NCBI GenBank assembly: GCA_041497605.1
Contig: JBGQGW010000245.1
Location: 1-5,394, forward strand
Reading direction: 5' to 3'
Source: JBGPTK01 sp041497605
GTDB taxonomy: Bacteria; Acidobacteriota; Terriglobia; Acidiferrales; UBA7541
Length of the DNA stretch: 5,394 bases
The notes below the pieces were generated by a model, which saw only the letters and a program-made list of their open reading frames with translations, ran no database searches and had not been told where the DNA came from. Positions 1-5,394 of the stretch are shown here, piece after piece. Made by a program: the position numbers and the translations under genes. Numbering within the stretch: the stretch's first letter is position 1; every line of letters starts with the position of its first letter.

Positions 1-1
1 A

Positions 2-187
2 ACTCCCGTCGAAGAGATAGGAGCCGAGGTCGATTATCAGGTAGCAGCACCTGCTGAAATGAGGACGCCCAACTTGCACCGAGCGAAAATTGCTCAACAA
101 AAGAGTGCGGATGGAAGGATGGCGACAGAGGCGGCTTGGCTCGAACGCAAAAACCCCTATAGGGAGGAAAAAGAAAAACCGACTTGA
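2..187 (+). CDS. Possible 3' end of an unidentified gene (partial)
   Basis: An open frame enters from the left edge and runs 61 codons to a TGA at 185-187. The reading is rich in charged residues and Ala/Gln, with no hydrophobic segment. It ends in a basic/acidic tail (…LERKNPYREEKEKPT), which looks like the hydrophilic C-terminus of a soluble protein. I do not recognise a family. Support is weak: 61 stop-free codons can arise by chance at this base composition, and two minus-strand frames are also open over most of the same stretch. If real, it would converge on the PIN-domain gene downstream. Sequence to the left of the window is needed to decide. Confidence 0.3.
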   Translation, partial: TPVEEIGAEVDYQVAAPAEMRTPNLHRAKIAQQKSADGRMATEAAWLERKNPYREEKEKPT

Positions 188-298
188 CACTCACCGGCCT
201 TCTCATGGAAGGGACTTAACAAGGCGTCGCTAGGCGTTAGATAGCGTGAAAAGGCCATGTCTGGCAGTGGTTTTAGTTGCCGGTTTAGCGACCAGTTC
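188..298. other. Convergent intergenic gap, nothing convincing
   Basis: This gap lies between the putative end of the left-edge gene and the stop codon of the PIN-domain gene. It holds only short inverted repeats, such as CGCTA (228-232) with TAGCG (242-246), and CTGGCA with TGCCGG near 260-282. Neither is followed by a clear T-tract on either strand, so I do not call a terminator. The only ATG, at 205, opens a four-codon frame. Confidence 0.5.
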
Positions 299-847
299 CT
301 AGGGCTCGTCACCGAGAGACTCAGTCAAGTTAGCCGAGAGATCGGGAGCAGGTTCAGTGCGGCATTCCCAAACCCTCGCACCCTCAGCCCGGGCAGCCTT
401 CGCCAAGTCTGCATCAGCCGTGATCAGAATTGACTGATCGTTAGGACCACTGTGGCAAAATTGTCCGTGCATGATCGTCACGATCTGAAAGCAGTCCAGG
501 AAATCGATCTCGTATTTCTTGATCAGCCGCTCGGTTTCCGAAAATACAATCGGAGACAAGATCGGTACGTCGTCTTGCCGAAGATTGGCTCCTAGAAACA
601 GCCGAATGAAAGTCTGGACATAACTGATGTACTGATCCTCAGTGATAACCTTTTTCGCGCGCTTTCCCTTGAACGCCGATAACGCCTCGGTGATGCAGTA
701 GGATGTTGCGTACATGTTTGCTGTGTGCTGCCAATAATATTTCCGTAAGACCTCTCGGCCCGGTTCTTCACTGTCGTCATCGGCGACCAGCTTTACAAGT
801 GCCGAAGCGTCAAGGTAGTGAGGCGTGCACCAGTAGTGTCCCTCCAT
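299..847 (-). CDS. PIN-domain ribonuclease, VapC-like toxin
   Basis: This 182-residue protein has the layout of a PIN-domain endoribonuclease, the Mg2+-dependent fold of VapC toxins that cleave tRNA, rRNA or mRNA. The acidic residues expected of the active site are visible. D13 lies in the first strand (YLDASALVKL), E54 in the ITEAL helix, and D118 (with D115) in DFLDCFQIV. D145 and D147 lie in the ITADADLAKAARAEG segment, followed by the final strand ARVWE. At 182 residues it is longer than a typical VapC of about 130-140. The excess is a middle helical part (about 60-112) and an acidic, probably disordered tail after residue 163. The ATG at 847 has a good AAGGAG site eight bases upstream. 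It lies 26 bases downstream of the 90-residue gene and was probably co-transcribed with it. The domain call is firm, but a toxin role is inferred because no canonical VapB-like antitoxin is adjacent. The target RNA cannot be told from sequence. Confidence 0.85.
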   Translation of the reverse strand: MEGHYWCTPHYLDASALVKLVADDDSEEPGREVLRKYYWQHTANMYATSYCITEALSAFKGKRAKKVITEDQYISYVQTFIRLFLGANLRQDDVPILSPIVFSETERLIKKYEIDFLDCFQIVTIMHGQFCHSGPNDQSILITADADLAKAARAEGARVWECRTEPAPDLSANLTESLGDEP

Positions 848-855
848 GACTTGAA

Positions 856-861
856 CTCCTT
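856..861 (-). promoter_or_regulatory. Ribosome binding site of the PIN-domain gene
   Basis: AAGGAG on the minus strand ends eight bases before the ATG at 847. This fixes the start of the PIN-domain gene and shows that it has its own translation initiation signal rather than relying on coupling to the gene upstream. Confidence 0.75.
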
Positions 862-873
862 TTCAGAATGGCC

Positions 874-1146
874 TCAGTGATGGTGGATAAAGCGATGCCA
901 TCGTTCCCGCAATTTCCAATACCAACCTACCGTCTCAAGGAAGAGTGCGAGAGTATAGAGCAGTTCGGTATGCTTTCGATCAAAGGTACACTGAGGATCA
1001 AATGACCGCTTTGTCATTGCGTCAATTTCTCGCTGTTCTTCCTTGCTGACGCCCGCAATCCGTTTCTCGATGGCTTCCTGGAACTGCAAAAGCCTATCGC
1101 GCTTTTCAATTAGTGCATCCACGGATTCGTTGGGGTCCTCGGGCAT
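874..1146 (-). CDS. Hypothetical 90-residue charged protein, partner of the PIN gene
   Basis: I do not recognise a family. The N-terminal half (about residues 8-46) is strongly charged and heptad-like (ALIEKRDRLLQFQEAIEKRI…), so it is probably a helical hairpin or coiled coil. A hydrophobic stretch follows (about 62-78, LLYTLALFLETVGWYW), then a basic, His-rich end (RFIHHH). The hydrophobic part could be a buried helix or a weak membrane anchor. It is the first gene of a two-gene minus-strand unit, 26 bases ahead of the PIN-domain gene, which is the usual position of an antitoxin. It lacks, however, a recognisable AbrB, ribbon-helix-helix or helix-turn-helix DNA-binding pattern. No Shine-Dalgarno-like sequence precedes the ATG, and an in-frame TAA six codons upstream rules out a longer form. 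Translation may therefore be weak or start differently. An antitoxin role rests on position only. Confidence 0.6.
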   Translation of the reverse strand: MPEDPNESVDALIEKRDRLLQFQEAIEKRIAGVSKEEQREIDAMTKRSFDPQCTFDRKHTELLYTLALFLETVGWYWKLRERWHRFIHHH

Positions 1147-1238
1147 AATCGGTCGGTCAGTTTACCACGGCACTATTCTTCCGATCCGACAAGCTGCCTG
1201 TGAAGCAAGCGTGGGGCTTCCATTCTTGAAAGTTTTGT

Positions 1239-1315
1239 TGGGGTGAGCGATGGGATTTGAACCCACGACCCTCGGTGCCACAGACCGATGCTCTACCAGC
1301 TGAGCTACGCTCACC
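1239..1315 (-). tRNA. tRNA-His (anticodon GUG), with encoded CCA
   Basis: The minus strand folds into a full cloverleaf. The seven-base acceptor stem pairs 1314-1308 with 1249-1243. The D arm is GCTC/GAGC, and the anticodon stem TCGGT/ACCGA encloses the loop CTGTGGC. The T arm is GTGGG/CCCAT with the TTCAAAT loop. The anticodon is GTG, which reads His codons. The identity is confirmed by the histidine-specific extra G-1 (position 1315) opposite discriminator C73 (position 1242). The 3' CCA is genomically encoded at 1241-1239. It lies between the exported-protein gene and the PIN-domain unit, all on the same strand, so read-through from the tRNA promoter into the PIN unit is possible; no T-tract terminator separates them. 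Confidence 0.97.
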
Positions 1316-1326
1316 GCCGTGGAAAA

Positions 1327-1332
1327 ATAATA
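1327..1332 (-). promoter_or_regulatory. Candidate -10 box of the tRNA-His promoter
   Basis: The minus strand has TATTAT (5 of 6 matches to TATAAT) 11 bases before the G-1 position. This implies transcription starting a few bases ahead of the mature 5' end, as is common for tRNA genes. No good -35 box sits 16-18 bases upstream; the nearest TTGACA-like string (GTGACG) is too far away. Confidence 0.45.
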
Positions 1333-1404
1333 GCATACGGAGGCGGGCAGGCATAGACGTCACGCGATCGAGATGCCGCGCTCGGCAGGCGGCGGAATCC
1401 TGGG

Positions 1405-2157
1405 TTATTTCACGGCGACGGCCAGGGTGTCGTGGTGCAGGGAAATGAACTTGCGGAGGTAGGGGCCGATGTCATCGCCGGAGGCGAAGCCGGCAGCCTT
1501 CGCGGCTGAGTCCCGGTCGCGGTCGGCGACGTCGCCGCTTTCGGCATAATGTTTCAGGTTGCGGTAGCAGCCGATGGTGAAAATGTCCCAGGCGGCGCCC
1601 TGGTCGCGGACAAAGATTAAATTTTCCGGCTGTTTCACGGAGCGCGCATAGGCGTTTTCCATCTCGCGCTCTTTCAAAAGTTCGGGCTGCTTTCCGGGCA
1701 AAGCTTCGAACATTTCCACGTGGAAGAAACCCGCGCCTGAAAAGGCTTTCTTCACCACTTCGACTGGCGGGCCAAACACAAAAACATCCTCCTGCCAGGC
1801 AATGTCCTGTTTCAATTTTTCATTCCAGGGTTGCGCGGCTTTTTCCCGCCCGGCGGATCGCTCCAGTTGGTAATACTCACTGTAACTGCCGGCGGGGAAA
1901 AGGATCAGTAAATCCCAACGGTCGCCCTGGCTATGGCGCATCCAAAACGGGGCTGGATCGCCGGCGGTTTTCGTCCGCTCGGCCCAGATACTTTTATAGA
2001 TTGCGATCAAGTCCAGCAATTTGCCCGGGGCCGCCTGCACGAGCGTGGCCTTGTAAAGATAGCGTTCCGGTTGCGGAGCCGCGGGCGAAACGCAGGCCAG
2101 GACGCACATCAGAACAAACGCACGAAAAACAGTCATCACCAGGATGCTTCGATTCAT
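1405..2157 (-). CDS. Exported protein with two tandem alpha+beta (dimeric-barrel-like) domains
   Basis: This is a 250-residue protein from the ATG at 2157. An ATG two codons upstream (2163) directly abuts the GAGAAGAGG ribosome site. The inner ATG leaves a normal six-base spacing and is preferred. Residues 1-27 form a signal peptide: Arg-3, a hydrophobic core with Cys at 18 and 22, then SPAA. Cleavage near A26/A27 sends the protein to the periplasm; a lipoprotein form at C22 is less likely because VLAC is a poor lipobox. The mature part reads as two similar units (about 33-97 and 144-206). Each has a first strand, an (A/L)PGK turn, a helix, and then WD-[LI]-[LF] leading into a strand and a Tyr-rich helix. 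This resembles the NIPSNAP/ABM-type ferredoxin-like barrel fold, here possibly as an internal pseudo-dimer. I recognise no specific family and no catalytic residue. It is transcribed divergently from the large propeller gene. Confidence 0.85.
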   Translation of the reverse strand: MNRSILVMTVFRAFVLMCVLACVSPAAPQPERYLYKATLVQAAPGKLLDLIAIYKSIWAERTKTAGDPAPFWMRHSQGDRWDLLILFPAGSYSEYYQLERSAGREKAAQPWNEKLKQDIAWQEDVFVFGPPVEVVKKAFSGAGFFHVEMFEALPGKQPELLKEREMENAYARSVKQPENLIFVRDQGAAWDIFTIGCYRNLKHYAESGDVADRDRDSAAKAAGFASGDDIGPYLRKFISLHHDTLAVAVK

Positions 2158-2210
2158 TGTCATCCTCTTCTCGCTTAAACGAGTTTCAGGGTCGCGTTGA
2201 AAGCGCCGGG

Positions 2211-2239
2211 ATTATATCTTCGCACTTGGATTCCGTCGA
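2211..2239 (-). promoter_or_regulatory. Sigma70-type promoter of the exported-protein gene
   Basis: On the minus strand a perfect TATAAT (-10, at 2216-2211) lies 17 bases downstream of TCGACG (-35, at 2239-2234; 4 of 6 matches to TTGACA). Transcription would start near 2204, giving a leader of roughly 45 bases before the ATG at 2157. The box match and spacing are good for a sequence-only call. Confidence 0.6.
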
Positions 2240-2246
2240 ATAAAAT
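2219..2246 (+). promoter_or_regulatory. Weak candidate promoter of the large propeller gene
   Basis: On the plus strand TTCGCA (2219-2224, 4 of 6) and TAAAAT (2241-2246, 5 of 6) are separated by 16 bases. If used, transcription would start near 2253, leaving a leader of about 135 bases that begins almost at the foot of the hairpin at 2257-2307. This promoter overlaps the minus-strand one, so the two would compete for RNA polymerase. The call rests on box similarity alone. Confidence 0.3.
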
Positions 2247-2256
2247 GCGGGGCATC

Positions 2257-2307
2257 GCTCGGAGCAAGGCGGCGCTGTTCGCGGCCGCGCACAGGCCGCC
2301 GCCGAGC
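2257..2307. repeat. Long GC-rich interrupted hairpin in the divergent intergenic region
   Basis: Nested inverted repeats make one imperfect stem of 19 base pairs. GCTCGG (2257-2262) pairs with CCGAGC (2302-2307), and GGCGGC (2268-2273) with GCCGCC (2295-2300). CTGT (2275-2278) pairs with ACAG (2291-2294), and CGC (2280-2282) with GCG (2287-2289), closing on a GGCC loop. There is a five-base bulge (2263-2267) and single-base interruptions. No T-tract follows on either strand, so it is not a standard intrinsic terminator. It could be a leader RNA structure of the propeller gene, a protein-binding palindrome, or a chance product of high GC. Confidence 0.55.
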
Positions 2308-2375
2308 AAGTGAATAATTTCCTATCCGCAAGTGCTGGAATCGAATTATGCTCTATCGTTTGCGACGATCCATTC

Positions 2376-2384
2376 GGGGGAGGA
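2376..2384 (+). promoter_or_regulatory. Ribosome binding site of the large propeller gene
   Basis: GGGGGAGGA precedes the ATG at 2388, its GGAGG core ending four bases before the start codon. This strong site, together with the signal peptide that starts immediately at that ATG, fixes the start. Confidence 0.75.
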
Positions 2385-2387
2385 AGC

Positions 2388-5300
2388 ATGATTTCGTTTC
2401 GCCGGATCATTCCGTTCATTCTGGCTGGCTGGTTTTGCGCAGCGCTCGCGCCGCTCGTTGCTGCACAGCAATTTCCTGAAAATCTCTATCAAGAAATGCG
2501 CTGGCGCTCGATTGGTCCGCTTCGAGGCGGGCGAACGAAAGCCGTTTCCGGCGTGCGCCAGCAGCCCAATGTTTTTTACATGGCGCAGGTGAACGGCGGC
2601 GTTTGGAAAACCACCGACTACGGCCGGACGTGGGACCCGATCTTCGACCACGAAGCGACCGGATCGATCGGCGCAATCGCTGTGGCTCCCTCGGACCCGA
2701 ATATCATTTACGTGGGCAGCGGAGAAGGATTGCATCGCCCCGACCTTTCGACCGGCGACGGAATCTACAAATCAACCGACGCCGGAAAATCCTGGAAGCA
2801 CCTGGGGCTGCGCGATGGCCAGCAGATTCCGAAGATTGTGGTGGACCCGCGCAATCCGAACCGGCTGTTCGTCGCCGTGCTCGGGCATCCTTACGGTCCG
2901 AACGAAGAGCGCGGAATTTACCGCTCGACGGATGGCGGCCAATCGTTCGAGAAAGTGCTGTCGAAGGATGAATATACCGGAGGGAGCGACGTTGAACTCG
3001 ATCCCGCGAATCCGGATATCGTCTACGCGGGGATGTGGCAAGCGCAGGAAGCTCCCTGGGAAAATGGAGCGTGGGGCGGCACGGATGGCGGCCTGTTCAA
3101 ATCAACGGACGGCGGCGCCAACTGGCGTCAACTGAAGAACGGCCTGCCCGAAGGCTTGTCGCAGATCATCGTTGCCATCGCGCCCAGCAATCCCAGCCGC
3201 CTGTACGCGACAGTGGCCATAGGGCGTGATTGCCTGATCTTTCGCTCCGATGATGCGGGTGAAAATTGGGCGCAGATCACCACCGATCCGCGACCCGCGG
3301 GACGGATCGGCGGCGGCGACCTTGCGGTGCCGGAAGTTGATCCGAAAAATCCGGATATCGTTTACTGCGTCACGGTGGTCACATGGAAATCGACGGACGG
3401 CGGCAAGACGTGGACGGGAATTCGCGGCGCGCCGGGCGGGGACGATTACCAGAACATCTGGATCAATCCGGATAATCCGGACGTGATGATCCTGGTGGCG
3501 GACCAGGGCGCGATCATCACGGTGAATGGCGGTGAATCGTGGAGTTCCTGGTACAACCAGCCAACCGCGCAGATGTATCACGTGGGGACGGACAATTCTT
3601 TTCCGTATCGCGTGTGCAGCGGCCAACAAGAAAGCGGTTCGGCGTGCGTTTCGAGCCGCGGCGCTTACGGAGAAATTACGATGCGCGAATGGCTACCGGT
3701 GGGCGCGGAAGAATATGGCTACGTGACGCCTGACCCGCTCGATCCGAACATCGTCTATGGCGGCAAGCTGACTCGATTCGACTGGCGCACCGGCCAGGTG
3801 ACGGAAATTCTGCCGAAGCCTTTGCGCGGCGAAGGATTTCGTATGTTGCGGACCGAGCCTGTAATTTTCTCTCCGAAAGATCCGCATGTGTTGTACTTCG
3901 CGGCGAATACGGTGTGGATGACGCGCGACGGCGGAAACAATTGGAAGCAAATCAGCCCTGACCTGACGAGGAAAACATGGGAAGTTCCCGGGGTGGCAGG
4001 GAAATACTCGGCGGAGACGAAAGTGACGCAACGGGGAGTGGTCTACGCGCTGGCGCCATCGCCCGTAGAAGTAAACCGGATTTGGGCCGGAACCGATGAT
4101 GGATTGATCTGGATCACCAAGGACGGCGGGCAAAAATGGAATGACGTGACGCCGAAGGAATTGTCGCCGTGGATGAAAGTTTCGATTCTGGATGCCAGCC
4201 ATTTCGACGCGCAGACCTGCTACGCAGCGATCAACACGCTTCGCCTGGATGATCTGCGGCCGCACATTCTGCGCACGCGCGACGGCGGAAGAACCTGGAC
4301 CGAAATCGTGAATGGAATTCCGGACGGAGGTCCGGTCGGCGTGGTGCGCGAAGATCCGAAGCGTAAGGGCCTGCTGTTCGCGGGGACCGAGCGGCAAGTG
4401 TACGTCTCGTTCGATGATGGAGACCACTGGCAATCGCTGCGGCTCAATATGCCCGCGACATCCATTCGCGATTTGCAGGTGAAAGACGATGATCTTGTGG
4501 CCGGCACTCACGGACGAGGTTTCTGGATTCTGGACGACATCACGCCTTTGCGGCAGATCACCGATAGCGTGGCCGATGCCAATGCGTTTCTGTTCAGCCC
4601 GCAGGTTGCCACGCGTGTTCGCTGGGACATGAACACGGATACGCCGCTGCCGCCGGATGAACCGGCCGGTGAAAATCCGCCGGACGGCGCCATCATCGAC
4701 TATTACATCAAGTCCGTCGGCACCAGCCCGGTGACGCTGGAAATTTTCGACGCGGCCAATAAACTCGTGCGCCGGTATTCGAGCGCCGATCCTGTGCCGC
4801 AGATCGATCGAATGCTCGAGATTCCAAAATATTGGGTGCGCCCGCCGCAGGTGCTGCCGGACGACGCGGGAATGCATCGCTTTCTGTGGGACCTGCATTA
4901 TTCGCCGACGCCGGGATTGAAGCCGTTGTATCCGATGCAAGCGGTGGTCCACGACACGGCGCCGGCGCCGAGTTCGCCGTGGGTGATGCCCGGTCAATAC
5001 ACCGTGAAGCTTACTGCGGGCGGGAAAAGCTACACGCGGAGTTTTTCGGTGAGAATGGATCCGCGCGTGAAAACTCCCAACGTCGGATTGATGCAGCAAT
5101 TCACGGAGTCGATGAAATTGTATGAAGATGCGGTGGCTGCTTCGAAGGCCATCGAACAACTGGGAGCGATTCGCGGGCAGCTTGATTCATTGAAAAAGCG
5201 GGCCGGCGAGGGAGCTGCGGCGGATGCGATCACCGCTACCGATCAAAAGGCAGCGGCGCTGAAGGGGGAAGGAAATCAGTTGACGCTCTTCTTCGGCCGG

Positions 5301-5394
5301 GCCACGGGGCCAGATACACTCTCGAGCGTGCGCGGGACTCTACTAGCGTTGATGAGCATGATGCAGGGATCGGACGTCGCGCCACCAACACAAA
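2388..5394 (+). CDS. Secreted Asp-box / sortilin (VPS10)-like beta-propeller protein (3' end cut)
   Basis: The frame is open without a stop from the ATG at 2388 to the right edge, giving 1002 residues with the C-terminus missing. Residues 1-26 are a signal peptide (RR, hydrophobic core, cleavage after VAA), so the protein is exported. The mature N-terminus carries the family hallmark RWRSIGPLRGGR. Eleven Asp-box-like turns, roughly [ST]-x-D-x-G-x-x-W, occur at about 74, 128, 179, 238, 286, 334, 377, 511, 576, 629 and 673. Most are preceded by a strand introduced by [ND]P[ND]xxY. This marks a multi-bladed beta-propeller like the sortilin/VPS10 and BNR families. The propeller closes with GTHGRGFWILDD (706-717). 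A beta-sandwich-like part follows (about 764-880: PPDGAIIDYYI…, PGQYTVKL), then a helical, charged region from about 898. Relatives are often labelled glycosyl hydrolase (GH74-like), but I see no residue that proves catalysis. Binding of peptides or glycans is equally possible. Confidence 0.93.
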   Translation, partial: MISFRRIIPFILAGWFCAALAPLVAAQQFPENLYQEMRWRSIGPLRGGRTKAVSGVRQQPNVFYMAQVNGGVWKTTDYGRTWDPIFDHEATGSIGAIAVAPSDPNIIYVGSGEGLHRPDLSTGDGIYKSTDAGKSWKHLGLRDGQQIPKIVVDPRNPNRLFVAVLGHPYGPNEERGIYRSTDGGQSFEKVLSKDEYTGGSDVELDPANPDIVYAGMWQAQEAPWENGAWGGTDGGLFKSTDGGANWRQLKNGLPEGLSQIIVAIAPSNPSRLYATVAIGRDCLIFRSDDAGENWAQITTDPRPAGRIGGGDLAVPEVDPKNPDIVYCVTVVTWKSTDGGKTWTGIRGAPGGDDYQNIWINPDNPDVMILVADQGAIITVNGGESWSSWYNQPTAQMYHVGTDNSFPYRVCSGQQESGSACVSSRGAYGEITMREWLPVGAEEYGYVTPDPLDPNIVYGGKLTRFDWRTGQVTEILPKPLRGEGFRMLRTEPVIFSPKDPHVLYFAANTVWMTRDGGNNWKQISPDLTRKTWEVPGVAGKYSAETKVTQRGVVYALAPSPVEVNRIWAGTDDGLIWITKDGGQKWNDVTPKELSPWMKVSILDASHFDAQTCYAAINTLRLDDLRPHILRTRDGGRTWTEIVNGIPDGGPVGVVREDPKRKGLLFAGTERQVYVSFDDGDHWQSLRLNMPATSIRDLQVKDDDLVAGTHGRGFWILDDITPLRQITDSVADANAFLFSPQVATRVRWDMNTDTPLPPDEPAGENPPDGAIIDYYIKSVGTSPVTLEIFDAANKLVRRYSSADPVPQIDRMLEIPKYWVRPPQVLPDDAGMHRFLWDLHYSPTPGLKPLYPMQAVVHDTAPAPSSPWVMPGQYTVKLTAGGKSYTRSFSVRMDPRVKTPNVGLMQQFTESMKLYEDAVAASKAIEQLGAIRGQLDSLKKRAGEGAAADAITATDQKAAALKGEGNQLTLFFGRATGPDTLSSVRGTLLALMSMMQGSDVAPPTQ

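Noticed and set aside
592..780. 62-codon minus-strand frame inside the PIN gene
   Set aside because: It overlaps the PIN-domain frame, which has the catalytic motifs, and its translation is Arg/Ser-rich without a domain.
1..1238. Search for a duplicated tRNA-His 3' end as an attachment site
   Set aside because: No second copy of the T-arm/acceptor sequence was seen to the left of the tRNA within the window.
1157..1363. 68-codon minus-strand frame containing an SSAGRA…GRGFKSHRSP string
   Set aside because: This is the typical artefact of translating a tRNA gene; it covers the whole tRNA-His cloverleaf.
1374..1387. Small hairpin TGCCG-CGCT-CGGCA downstream of the exported-protein gene
   Set aside because: It has only five pairs and no T-tract on either strand, so it cannot be supported as an intrinsic terminator.
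1933..2419. Plus- and minus-strand frames across the start of the exported-protein gene and the intergenic region
   Set aside because: They cross the divergent promoter region and the start of a well-supported signal-peptide gene, and show no domain or ribosome site.
3008..3362. Repeated DNA word AATCCGGATATCGT
   Set aside because: It encodes the recurring NPDIV strand of successive propeller blades, so protein repeat structure explains it rather than a mobile repeat.
2346..3629. Several minus- and plus-strand frames of 60-175 codons inside the propeller gene
   Set aside because: They are shadows of the 2388 frame, with Arg/Pro/Ala-rich translations and no ribosome sites.
3693..5159. 488-codon open frame on the minus strand
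   Set aside because: It is fully antisense to the propeller gene, whose frame has clear domain motifs. The translation is dominated by Arg, His and Pro with no recognisable domain, as expected for a GC-rich shadow frame.

Overview
The window looks like a chromosomal fragment of a moderately GC-rich environmental bacterium. The large plus-strand protein at the right end belongs to the secreted Asp-box / sortilin-VPS10-like beta-propeller family. Such proteins are especially numerous in Acidobacteriota, and also occur in Gemmatimonadota and related soil bacteria. An acidobacterial origin is therefore the best guess, but it is an inference from family distribution and not proven by the sequence.

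Layout: positions 2-187 may hold the 3' end of an unidentified plus-strand gene. A short convergent gap follows. Next comes a two-gene minus-strand unit: a 90-residue charged hypothetical protein (1146-874), then a PIN-domain, VapC-like ribonuclease (847-299). Just upstream of it and on the same strand is a complete tRNA-His gene (GUG anticodon, G-1, C73, encoded CCA). Then comes a minus-strand gene (2157-1405) for an exported protein of about 250 residues that looks like two tandem copies of a small alpha+beta domain. A 230-base divergent intergenic region follows, with a strong minus-strand -10 box, a weaker plus-strand promoter candidate and a long GC-rich interrupted hairpin. The rest (2388 to the right edge) is one long uninterrupted reading frame, cut by the window end. 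It encodes a secreted beta-propeller protein with eleven Asp-box-like motifs and a C-terminal beta-sandwich/helical part.

How it fits together: the right half is exported-protein territory, with two divergently transcribed genes whose products both carry signal peptides. The left part (1-1238) is lower in GC in the lines I counted (about 45-53% against 58-62% in the large gene). It lies at the 3' side of a tRNA gene and carries a toxin-like PIN gene with an unrecognised partner, a layout that would suit an accessory insertion. No attachment-site repeat or integrase is visible in the window, so this stays a hypothesis. I see no CRISPR array, insertion sequence, rRNA or recognised riboswitch.
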